Positions 1 to 5,981 of a DNA stretch of 6,294 nucleotides are shown in pieces (the stretch's first letter is position 1; each line of letters begins with the position of its first letter). This stretch comes from Brachyspira pilosicoli (GTDB lineage: Bacteria > Spirochaetota > Brachyspiria > Brachyspirales > Brachyspiraceae), in assembly GCF_019402445.1 (NCBI RefSeq), contig NZ_SRZM01000147.1, forward strand, positions 1 through 6,294. Reading direction: 5' to 3'. A program made the position numbers and the translations under genes. The notes beneath the pieces are model-generated. The model was not told the origin of the DNA, searched no databases, and worked only from the letters and a program-made list of their open reading frames with translations.

Positions 1-7
1 ACTATAT

Positions 8-91
8 AGTATTATACTTGAGTATTGGTTTATTAATGATATAATACTCTTTAAAGTATAAAATAAATACTACTATATATAAGTGGAGTAT
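8..91. repeat. Array of seven alternating AGTAT / ATACT boxes
   Basis: The pentamer AGTAT and its reverse complement ATACT alternate seven times: AGTAT 8-12, ATACT 14-18, AGTAT 21-25, ATACT 44-48, AGTAT 55-59, ATACT 67-71, AGTAT 87-91. Neighbouring copies form inverted repeats, for example ATACT-TG-AGTAT (14-25) and ATACT-N6-AGTAT (44-59). The boxes straddle the -35 and -10 of the putative promoter. The last one overlaps the Shine-Dalgarno region of the next gene. This could be a multi-site operator or, in RNA, a folded leader. The regulator is unknown. Confidence 0.5.
18..45 (+). promoter_or_regulatory. Probable sigma-70 promoter with extended -10, for the 93-1121 gene
   Basis: A -35-like TTGAGT (18-23) is followed after 16 bases by TATAAT (40-45). 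The -10 is preceded by TG one base upstream (TGATATAAT, 37-45), an extended -10 that compensates for the imperfect -35. Transcription would start near 52, leaving a leader of about 40 bases before the ATG at 93. The elements lie inside an array of AGTAT/ATACT boxes that could act as operators. In such AT-rich DNA, -10 matches occur by chance, so the pairing of both elements with correct spacing is the main support. Confidence 0.6.
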
Positions 92-92
92 T

Positions 93-1121
93 ATGTCAGA
101 CAATAATTTAATATTAGATGAAACAGAAGTTCTTGCGGTAAGATTTATAGCAGAATATCCAGATTTAGACCAATATATATATTTTGTATTTTTTATAGAT
201 AAACTAACAATTAATCTTATTACCAAAACAGTATTAATTTCAGATAGTTATGAATTATTTGAAGTTTTAAATAGCTATGATAATTATTTGGAGCTTTATA
301 AATATATAGAAGTTTATAATAATGTGCATTATAAAGTAAATATAATTTTAGATAAATTAAACAGCGATTTGGATTCTATTTTAGCTAACAGAACAAATGT
401 AGTTCATACAACTATGGCTGCTATTAATAATGATATTATTTCTATAATAGATATATTTTCAGACACATTAAATATTTCTATGGATTATAATATAGGTATA
501 TATGATGTAAATTGTAAGGGCTTTTATATTGATGAGGTTAATAACTTTATACAGGAGTTTAAAAAAGAGTTTGAAGGAACTAGCATAGATATAAGTCAAT
601 ATATATTAGATTCTAATAATGATAAGGCTAAAGAGAATACTGAGGATTCAATTATAGCAAAATATAAAATAGTAAATGGCGATTTTGTTGTAGCTCCTAT
701 TATGGGTAGAGCTATAGCGGACATAAAGTTGGGAGATAAGATTATAGTAAAAGTGGATTATAGTTCTTTCTATCCTAATATGACTTATTTAGACATTAAT
801 ACTAAAAAAAATAATAATAATAAATATTTTGTTGTTGGAGAAGTAATAGATAAAACAGTTAATGAGCATTCTACAAAGATAGCACTTGCTTTAAGTGATG
901 AGCATTGCGTTATTATAGAAGAAACAGAACCTATAAAAGTTAAGGTATTTAATCCTCAAAAGGATAGTTATGTAACACCAAACTCTTATCAAGAAAACAG
1001 TAAGGAAGAGCAGATATATAAAATGTTATCGCATTTTAATGTTTTTAAGTTTTTATTATATGGATTAGGTTTTATTTCTTTATTTGTTTTAGTTTATATT
1101 TTGTATGTTATAATATTATAA
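93..1121 (+). CDS. Unrecognised protein with C-terminal membrane anchor, upstream of dnaA
   Basis: This 342-residue protein is not one I recognise with confidence. The ATG at 93 is preceded by GGAG at 85-88, four bases away, which supports this start. Residues 1-310 are hydrophilic, rich in Asn, Asp, Ile and Tyr, with no signal peptide. Residues about 318-342 form one strongly hydrophobic segment at the extreme C terminus, so the protein is probably tail-anchored with its bulk in the cytoplasm. The most domain-like part is about 190-290, which looks beta-rich and contains the phrase MGRAIADIKLGDKIIVKVDY (204-223). That phrase resembles spirochaete proteins of unknown function (possibly DUF4899, recalled from memory and unchecked). 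A short Lys/Asn run (238-244) looks like a surface loop. The 71-base gap to dnaA contains no terminator, so the two genes are probably co-transcribed. No catalytic motif is visible and no function is proposed. Confidence 0.85.
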   Translation: MSDNNLILDETEVLAVRFIAEYPDLDQYIYFVFFIDKLTINLITKTVLISDSYELFEVLNSYDNYLELYKYIEVYNNVHYKVNIILDKLNSDLDSILANRTNVVHTTMAAINNDIISIIDIFSDTLNISMDYNIGIYDVNCKGFYIDEVNNFIQEFKKEFEGTSIDISQYILDSNNDKAKENTEDSIIAKYKIVNGDFVVAPIMGRAIADIKLGDKIIVKVDYSSFYPNMTYLDINTKKNNNNKYFVVGEVIDKTVNEHSTKIALALSDEHCVIIEETEPIKVKVFNPQKDSYVTPNSYQENSKEEQIYKMLSHFNVFKFLLYGLGFISLFVLVYILYVIIL

Positions 1122-1192
1122 TTTATTTCGATTAAAGTTTATAATAATTTGATACCGATAAAAGAGCAATTAATTTTTTTAAAGATAGATAA

Positions 1193-2551
1193 ATGGAAAA
1201 GATAAAAGAATATTTTAATGAGTTTCTAGAGATAATATCAGAAAATGGAGAATATGCTGGGGTTGCTTTACTCAAGGGCAGTGTTTTTAGGGTTGATGAT
1301 GAGGAAAATGTAAGTATTATTTGTTCGGGTGATTTTGCAGCTAATCATATAAAGAAAGATTTTTTAGAGCGTATAAAAGGCTATTTAAAAGATAAATGCG
1401 GATATGATGTAAATATTCAAGTATTAGTTGATGTAAATGTTGTTAATGATAATGAAGAAGAAAATGCTGATGATGTTTCAGAAATAACAGTAACAACAGA
1501 AGACAATAATACAAGAAGTAAATATAAGTCCAATTTAAATGAATATTTTAAGTTTGACAATTTTATAGAGGGTAGCAATAATAAATTTGTTTTTGCTGCT
1601 GCGAAATTAGTTGCTGAGAAACCGGGTAGAGAATACAATCCTCTTTATATATATGGAAGTGTGGGTATAGGTAAGACTCATTTATTACAGGCTATTGGTA
1701 ATTATTACTTAGAGAATAACCCAGATGCAAAAGTAAATTATATAGACGGAAGCGGATTTAGAGATGAATATATATACGGTCTTCAAACTAAAAAGTCAGA
1801 CAACTTCAAAAAGAAATATAAATCTTTAGACATGTTTTTGCTTGATGATTTGCAATTATTAGAAAGTGCTCAGGAGACTTCTAAAGAGTTATTTGAAATA
1901 TTTCAGGCTTTAGATAATGGCTGTAAACAGATGGTGTTTGTAAGCGATAAGCCTCCTAAGGAACTTAGAAATATAGAGGCAAGATTAAAAAACAGATTTG
2001 AAAAGAGCTTAATATTATCTATAGAGCCTCCGCAGTATGAAACTAGGCTTGCCATAATTGAAAGAAAATTAATTGACTTAAATACAAAAATAGATGAAGA
2101 AGTAATTAAATATATGGCAGAAAATATTACAACCGATGTTCGTAAAATTGAGGGGGCTATTAGGGCTTATTTGTCTGTGAGAGATTTGATGAAAATAACT
2201 CCTAATGTTGAAGAGTGTGATAAGTTAAATATTTTTAAAGATTATTTTACTAATAAACCAAAATTAAAAAATGCTACTATCAAAGAAATAAAAAAAATAG
2301 TTGCAGATTATTACGGAATAGAGATGAATGCTTTTGACAGTAAAGACAGAACTAAGTTTATAGCTAAAGTTAGACATGTTGCGGTATACTTAGCTTGCGA
2401 ATATTCTAAAAAATCTGTTACAGAAATAGGACTAGAGTTTAATAGAGATCATGCTTCTATAATACATGCTAGAGAAAAAATAAAAGAAGAGCTTAAAGCA
2501 GATTCTCATGTAGCAAGAGAGATTAATGATATAATATCTTCTTTATCATAA
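1193..2551 (+). CDS. dnaA: Chromosomal replication initiator protein DnaA (divergent)
   Basis: DnaA is the AAA+ ATPase that binds DnaA boxes at the origin, melts DNA and loads helicase. At 452 residues it has the usual family length. Domain I spans about 1-83, an acidic linker about 84-112, the AAA+ core about 113-335, and the DNA-binding domain about 350-452. Visible motifs are Walker A GSVGIGKT (155-162), Walker B FLLDD (215-219), sensor 1 VSDKPPKE (250-257), the arginine finger R268 in RLKNRF, and sensor 2 R317 in DVRKIEGA. Domain IV carries R386, R394 and RDH (418-420), matching E. coli R399, R407 and R432-D433-H434. Oddities are His395 for Q408, Val393 for P406, Ala421 for T435, and one residue fewer in the turn before RDH. 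The ATG follows an in-frame TAA (1190-1192), so no upstream start is possible, yet there is no good Shine-Dalgarno. A DnaA paralogue cannot be excluded from this window alone. Confidence 0.93.
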   Translation: MEKIKEYFNEFLEIISENGEYAGVALLKGSVFRVDDEENVSIICSGDFAANHIKKDFLERIKGYLKDKCGYDVNIQVLVDVNVVNDNEEENADDVSEITVTTEDNNTRSKYKSNLNEYFKFDNFIEGSNNKFVFAAAKLVAEKPGREYNPLYIYGSVGIGKTHLLQAIGNYYLENNPDAKVNYIDGSGFRDEYIYGLQTKKSDNFKKKYKSLDMFLLDDLQLLESAQETSKELFEIFQALDNGCKQMVFVSDKPPKELRNIEARLKNRFEKSLILSIEPPQYETRLAIIERKLIDLNTKIDEEVIKYMAENITTDVRKIEGAIRAYLSVRDLMKITPNVEECDKLNIFKDYFTNKPKLKNATIKEIKKIVADYYGIEMNAFDSKDRTKFIAKVRHVAVYLACEYSKKSVTEIGLEFNRDHASIIHAREKIKEELKADSHVAREINDIISSLS

Positions 2552-2632
2552 TTTATTAGAATTTGTAAAAATTTAAGCAAATTTAACTTAATTTATGACA
2601 AAAATAAATGTATGATATTTTGATATTTTTTC

Positions 2633-2660
2633 TTGACATTTATATAAATTCTTATATAAT
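2633..2660 (+). promoter_or_regulatory. Near-consensus sigma-70 promoter in the dnaA-grpE gap
   Basis: An exact -35 TTGACA (2633-2638) is separated by 16 bases from an exact -10 TATAAT (2655-2660). This is the strongest sigma-70 signal in the window. Transcription should begin near 2666-2668. The nearest protein start on this strand is more than 400 bases away, and a terminator intervenes at 2704-2742, so the promoter appears to drive a short RNA rather than grpE. Confidence 0.75.
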
Positions 2661-2665
2661 ATTAA

Positions 2666-2742
2666 TTGTATTGTTAAATAATACAATTTTTCATAAACCT
2701 CCTTATCACCCTGCAGATCCTTTCTCGGGGTGATACTTTTTT
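2666..2742 (+). ncRNA. Candidate small RNA (about 77 nt) with anti-Shine-Dalgarno segments
   Basis: The unit runs from the predicted start of the 2633-2660 promoter to the T-run of the terminator. At its 5' end AATTGTATT (2664-2672) and AATACAATT (2680-2688) can form an AU stem with a 7-base loop, although the first one or two bases may lie before the start site. A pyrimidine-rich linker, CATAAACCTCCTT (2692-2704), joins this to the GC-rich terminator hairpin. The linker is the exact complement of AAGGAGG-TTT-ATG, that is, a full ribosome-binding site plus start codon. The terminator loop contains ATCCTTTCT (2717-2725), a second anti-SD-like stretch resembling the 3' end of 16S rRNA. This suggests a trans-acting RNA that blocks translation starts. 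That role is inference; I recognise no known family. It could instead be a decoy or an abortive leader. Confidence 0.5.
2704..2742 (+). terminator. Intrinsic terminator of the candidate small RNA
   Basis: TATCACCC (2704-2711) pairs exactly with GGGTGATA (2728-2735), with a 16-base loop. Six T residues follow at 2737-2742. No other terminator is visible after dnaA (stop at 2549-2551), so this one may also end dnaA read-through. It would block transcripts from upstream reaching grpE, which implies that grpE needs its own promoter. Confidence 0.8.
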
Positions 2743-2995
2743 AAACACCTTTTTATAATCTAGTGTATAATTATTAAACATCTATTATTCACTTTTGTGT
2801 GTTATTATTAAACATAATATGTTGTTAATTTTTTGTATTTTTAATTAATTAGAATATGTATATGTAGTTTTGATAATTTATAGCAGACTATAGTAAATAA
2901 ACTATGTAATTTAAGCTCATATTTATGTTTTATTCAATTATTTTCTATTTTTTAATAAATATAATAAATAAATACAATAATAAAAAATAATATCT
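2743..2995. other. Very AT-rich non-coding tract between terminator and sigma-54 promoter
   Basis: This tract of roughly 250 bases has no credible ORF and is extremely AT-rich. It holds the 12-bp direct repeat at 2770-2815, a palindrome AACATA-A-TATGTT (2811-2823), and a perfect palindrome ACTATAGT (2887-2894) with a further ACTAT at 2901-2905. Its position just upstream of a sigma-54 promoter is where enhancer sites would lie. Its position after dnaA also makes it a weak origin candidate: TTATTCACT (2785-2793) is one base off the TTATNCACA box, and no cluster of good boxes is visible. Confidence 0.45.
2770..2815 (+). repeat. 12-bp direct repeat ATTATTAAACAT, two copies
   Basis: ATTATTAAACAT occurs exactly at 2770-2781 and 2804-2815, 34 bases apart start to start. 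Between the copies sits a CAC-TTTT-GTG inverted element (2790-2799), and the second copy runs into the palindrome at 2811-2823. The sites lie about 210-250 bases upstream of the predicted sigma-54 start, a usual distance for enhancer-binding-protein sites. The repeat is of simple AT composition, so its significance is moderate. Confidence 0.5.
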
Positions 2996-3013
2996 TTGGC
3001 ACGATTATTGCAT
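2996..3013 (+). promoter_or_regulatory. Sigma-54 (RpoN) -24/-12 promoter for the grpE-dnaK operon
   Basis: TTGGCACG (2996-3003), four bases, then TTGCAT (3008-3013) matches the sigma-54 consensus TGGCACG-N4-TTGC(A/T) at every conserved position. The invariant GG and GC are exactly 10 bases apart. Taking C3011 as -12, transcription starts near G3023, giving a leader of about 56 bases before the grpE ATG at 3079. The site stands out as a GC-containing island in otherwise almost pure A/T sequence. Sigma-54 promoters require an AAA+ enhancer-binding activator, which is not encoded in this window. Confidence 0.8.
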
Positions 3014-3078
3014 ATATTATAGGTGTAACTTCTGTAAATAATTAAAAGGAAATAAGAAGGAAACAAAAAGGAGATTAA

Positions 3079-3717
3079 ATGCAAGAAGAAGAAATGAAAG
3101 AAGGCAATGAAGCTGCTAGTAAGGGTAGTGAGGACATTGCAGAAAACAATTCTAATGCAGAAGCTAATGAAACTAATGAAGTTAATGAAGAACAAAAAGA
3201 GGCTTGTGAATGTTGCGAAAATAATGAAGATGAAATTAGCATTCTAAAAAAGAGAGTAGAAGAGTTAGAAAATGAAGTTTCTGATATGAAAGATAAATAT
3301 ATGCGTGCTATGGCTGAGGCAGAAAATATTAGAAAAAGAACTGCCAAAGAAAAAGCTGACGGCATAAAGAGAGCTAATAAAGGTTTATTACTATCTCTTA
3401 TCAATTTTATGGATAATTTTGAGAGGGCATTAAAATCTTTTGATAATGATGAAACTATAAAGGGAAGCGAATATTATAAGGGCGTAGAATTAATACATAA
3501 GCAGTTTATAGATTTTTTAACTGATAATGGTGTAACTGAGATAGAGGCATTAGGAGAGGAGTTTGACCCTAACTTGCATGAGGCATTAACTATGTTAGAA
3601 GTTCCTGATATTGATAAAGAGCAGGTTGTAGAAGTTTATGCTAAGGGTTACAAATTAAATGATGAACTTTTGAGAACAGCTAAGGTTGTGGTTGGAAAAC
3701 CAAAGAGAGCTGAATAA
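3079..3717 (+). CDS. grpE: GrpE, nucleotide exchange factor of DnaK
   Basis: GrpE is a cytoplasmic dimer that releases ADP from DnaK and so resets the chaperone cycle. The protein is 212 residues, normal for the family. Residues 1-50 are an acidic, presumably disordered tail. Residues about 51-110 form the long dimerising coiled coil, including the KYMRAMAEAENIRKR stretch (73-87). About 111-150 is the helical bundle, and about 155-207 the beta-rich domain that inserts by DnaK. The family signature is seen in EEFDPNLHEA (160-169) and GYKLNDELLRTAKVVVGKP (190-208). The ATG at 3079 has AGGAG at 3069-3073, five bases away, which favours it over the ATG five codons later. An unusual Cys-Glu-Cys-Cys cluster lies at 43-46 in the tail. 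It is first in an operon with the 69-residue gene and dnaK, and is probably transcribed from the sigma-54 promoter at 2996-3013. Confidence 0.96.
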   Translation: MQEEEMKEGNEAASKGSEDIAENNSNAEANETNEVNEEQKEACECCENNEDEISILKKRVEELENEVSDMKDKYMRAMAEAENIRKRTAKEKADGIKRANKGLLLSLINFMDNFERALKSFDNDETIKGSEYYKGVELIHKQFIDFLTDNGVTEIEALGEEFDPNLHEALTMLEVPDIDKEQVVEVYAKGYKLNDELLRTAKVVVGKPKRAE

Positions 3718-3758
3718 TAAATTTTTATTTACTTTATATTTATAAGGAGATTTTTTTT

Positions 3759-3968
3759 ATGGCACATATTCAACTTTTTAGAGCTTATTTTGAACCTAAA
3801 GATTCAAAGAAAGAGAGCATAAATCATATTAATAAGGTTTTGCAAGATTTAACAGATGAGATTAACAGACATATAGAAAACAGAGAAGTTATCAATGTTG
3901 ATCTTAATACATCACATTTAGGCAATGGGCATACTGAATATATTGTAAGCGTTCTAACGAAGAATTAG
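3759..3968 (+). CDS. Unrecognised 69-residue protein between grpE and dnaK
   Basis: I do not recognise this small protein. A strong Shine-Dalgarno AAGGAG (3744-3749) sits nine bases before the ATG, about as good as those of grpE and dnaK, which supports it being translated. The sequence suggests a beta strand (about 3-11), a long amphipathic helix (about 16-43, KKESINHINKVLQDLTDEIN onward), then two strands (VINVDLNTSHL 44-54 and TEYIVSVLTKN 59-69). There is no signal peptide, membrane segment or Cys. The order strand-helix-strand-strand is loosely like small proteins of the Cse60 type, but that is a guess from layout. It lies 41 bases after grpE and 57 before dnaK with no terminator, so it should be co-transcribed with both. 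A role linked to the chaperone cycle is suggested only by position. Confidence 0.8.
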   Translation: MAHIQLFRAYFEPKDSKKESINHINKVLQDLTDEINRHIENREVINVDLNTSHLGNGHTEYIVSVLTKN

Positions 3969-3992
3969 ACTTATAGACTTTAAACGTACATA

Positions 3993-4012
3993 AACATTTA
4001 ATTAACATTTAA
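3993..4012 (+). repeat. Two 9-bp repeats one helical turn apart ahead of dnaK
   Basis: AACATTTAA occurs at 3993-4001 and again at 4004-4012, an 11-base period. The second copy overlaps the start of the dnaK Shine-Dalgarno at 4011. Just upstream, TAGACTT is also doubled (3966-3972 and 3974-3980). These could be a binding site or chance in AT-rich DNA. Confidence 0.35.
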
Positions 4013-4025
4013 GGAGAAATTTATA

Positions 4026-5945
4026 ATGAGCAAAATTATTGGAATAGATTTAGGAACTACAAATTCATGCGTATCAGTAATGGAAGGCGGTAAACCTGTA
4101 GTAATAACAAACAGCGAAGGAAACAGAACAACACCTTCTATAGTAGCATTTACAAATAAAGGGGAAGTATTAGTAGGTCAGCCTGCTAAAAACCAAATGG
4201 TAACTAACCCAGAAAATACAATATTCTCTATAAAAAGATTTATGGGTAACACTTATTCTGAAGTATCAGAAGAGCGTTCAAGAATGCCTTATACAGTTAT
4301 AGAGGAAGACGGAAAAGTAAAAATTAAAACACTTGAAGGAAACTTTACTCCTCAAGAGATAAGTGCAAGAACACTTCAAAAGATGAAACAAACAGCTGAA
4401 GAGTATTTAGGTGAAACTGTAACAGATGCAATCATCACAGTACCTGCATACTTTAATGACAGCCAAAGACAGGCAACAAAAGATGCTGGAAGAATTGCTG
4501 GACTTAATGTATTAAGAATAATAAACGAGCCTACAGCTGCTGCTTTAGCTTATGGTATGGAGAAAAAGAAAGATGAAAAAATAGCGGTTTATGACTTGGG
4601 CGGCGGTACATTTGATATATCTATACTTGAATTAGCTGACGGAGTATTTGAAGTAAAAAGTACAAATGGTGATACACATTTAGGCGGTGATGATTTTGAC
4701 CAAGCTATAATTAATTGGCTAATAGAAGAGTTTAAGAAAGATACAGGCGTTGATTTAAATAGCGACAAAATGGCTTTACAGAGATTAAAAGAAGCTGCTG
4801 AAAAAGCTAAAAAAGAACTTTCTAGCTCACTTCAAACAGATATCAACTTACCATACTTGACAGCAGATGCATCAGGTCCTAAACACTTGAATGTATCTTT
4901 ATCAAGAGCAAAATTTGAGGATTTAGTAAGAGACTTAGTAGAAAAAACTCGTATCCCATGTGAAAAAGCATTGAAAGATGCAGGACTTTCTACTAGCGAT
5001 ATAGATGAAGTTATACTTGTTGGAGGTTCTACAAGAATACCTTTAGTACAAGAGACAGTTAAAAACATATTTGGAAAAGACCCAAATAAAAGTGTAAACC
5101 CAGACGAAGCAGTAGCAATGGGTGCTGCAGTACAGGGCGGTATTATTAAAGGTGATGTTAAAGATGTACTTCTTCTTGACGTTACTCCGCTTTCACTTGG
5201 TATTGAAACAGAAGGTTCAGTAATGACTGTTTTAATAAACAGAAACACTACTATACCTACAAACAAAAAACAAGTGTTCTCAACAGCAGCAGACAATCAA
5301 TCATCTGTAACTATTAGAGTATTACAAGGTGAAAGAAAAATGGCTAATGACAACAGAGAGCTTGGAAGATTTGATTTAGTAGGTATACCACCTGCACCAA
5401 GAGGCGTACCTCAAATTGAAGTTTCATTCGACATAGACGCTAACGGTATAGTACATGTTACAGCTAAAGATTTGGGTACTGGTAAAGAGCAGAAAATAAC
5501 AATAGCTTCTTCAAGCGGACTTAGCGAGGAAGAAATAAACAAAATGGTTCAAGATGCAGAAAAACATGCTGAAGAAGATAAAAAGAAAAAAGAGGAAGTT
5601 GAGGCTAAAAACAATGCTGACCATATGATTTATCAGACAGAAAAATTATTAAAAGAAAACGGCGATAAATTACAGCCTTCAGATAAATCAGAGATTGAGT
5701 CAAAAATGAGTGCTTTAAAATCAGCAGTAGAATCTAACAATACAGACAGTATAAAAAGAGCTACAGATGATTTACAAGCAGCATGGAGCAAAGCTTCAGA
5801 GGCTCTTTATAAACAAGCAGGAGCACAGCAAGGACAAGCTGATGCAGGACAGCAACAAGCACAGCAAAACACTAACCAAGATTCAGGCAGAAAAGATGAC
5901 GGCGTAGTTGATGCTGATTATGAGGTTGTTGATGACAATAAATAA
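4026..5945 (+). CDS. dnaK: Chaperone protein DnaK (Hsp70)
   Basis: DnaK binds exposed hydrophobic peptide segments in the cytoplasm and folds or holds proteins in an ATP cycle driven by DnaJ and GrpE. The 639 residues match the usual length. The ATPase domain (about 1-379) shows phosphate 1 [10 protein letters not shown] (5-14), the catalytic Lys70, [12 protein letters not shown] (166-177), [10 protein letters not shown] (190-199) with Thr195 at the E. coli T199 position, and VGGSTRIP (332-339). The interdomain linker is DVLLLD (380-385). The substrate-binding domain includes [11 protein letters not shown] (433-443) and [17 protein letters not shown] (455-471). The helical lid runs from about 500 to 597. 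The tail is Gln-rich (601-615) and ends in an acidic [14 protein letters not shown] stretch like other bacterial DnaKs. AAGGAG at 4011-4016, nine bases ahead, fixes the start. It is the last gene before the terminator at 5982-6036; dnaJ does not follow. Confidence 0.99.
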   Translation: MSKIIGIDLGTTNSCVSVMEGGKPVVITNSEGNRTTPSIVAFTNKGEVLVGQPAKNQMVTNPENTIFSIKRFMGNTYSEVSEERSRMPYTVIEEDGKVKIKTLEGNFTPQEISARTLQKMKQTAEEYLGETVTDAIITVPAYFNDSQRQATKDAGRIAGLNVLRIINEPTAAALAYGMEKKKDEKIAVYDLGGGTFDISILELADGVFEVKSTNGDTHLGGDDFDQAIINWLIEEFKKDTGVDLNSDKMALQRLKEAAEKAKKELSSSLQTDINLPYLTADASGPKHLNVSLSRAKFEDLVRDLVEKTRIPCEKALKDAGLSTSDIDEVILVGGSTRIPLVQETVKNIFGKDPNKSVNPDEAVAMGAAVQGGIIKGDVKDVLLLDVTPLSLGIETEGSVMTVLINRNTTIPTNKKQVFSTAADNQSSVTIRVLQGERKMANDNRELGRFDLVGIPPAPRGVPQIEVSFDIDANGIVHVTAKDLGTGKEQKITIASSSGLSEEEINKMVQDAEKHAEEDKKKKEEVEAKNNADHMIYQTEKLLKENGDKLQPSDKSEIESKMSALKSAVESNNTDSIKRATDDLQAAWSKASEALYKQAGAQQGQADAGQQQAQQNTNQDSGRKDDGVVDADYEVVDDNK

Positions 5946-5981
5946 TAGATAAAAAGTAAAAGTTGAATATATAAAGTCTAG

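Noticed and set aside
2..226. Minus-strand ORF of 74 codons
   Set aside because: It overlaps the promoter region and the start of the 93-1121 gene, has no Shine-Dalgarno support, and reads as low-complexity Ile/Tyr/Leu from AT-rich DNA.
1417..1638. Minus-strand ORF of 73 codons inside dnaA
   Set aside because: A Ser/Leu/Thr-rich antisense shadow of the dnaA linker and domain III start; it matches no family I recognise.
2560..2583. AATTTG / CAAATT hairpin as the dnaA terminator
   Set aside because: Only six AT-rich pairs around a 12-base loop and no T-run after it.
2754..2771. Two TATAAT hexamers (2754-2759 and 2766-2771) as a sigma-70 promoter for grpE
   Set aside because: Neither has a recognisable -35 at proper spacing, and -10-like hexamers are expected by chance here. 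The start would also be about 300 bases from grpE.
3014..3078. CIRCE operator or sigma-32 promoter ahead of grpE
   Set aside because: Looked for TTAGCACTC/GAGTGCTAA arms and CTTGAA/CCCCAT-type elements; none is present.
2938..3195. Minus-strand ORF of 85 codons, Phe/Ile/Tyr-rich
   Set aside because: It overlaps the sigma-54 promoter and the grpE start. Its hydrophobic look comes from antisense of Lys/Glu-rich and poly-A/T sequence.
3075..3404. Minus-strand ORF of 109 codons opposite grpE
   Set aside because: Antisense shadow of the coiled-coil region of grpE; Ser/Leu/Phe richness reflects complementing GAA and AAA codons.
4832..5296. Minus-strand ORF of 154 codons opposite dnaK
   Set aside because: Wholly within the highly conserved dnaK coding region; its length follows from codon bias, and no family features are seen.
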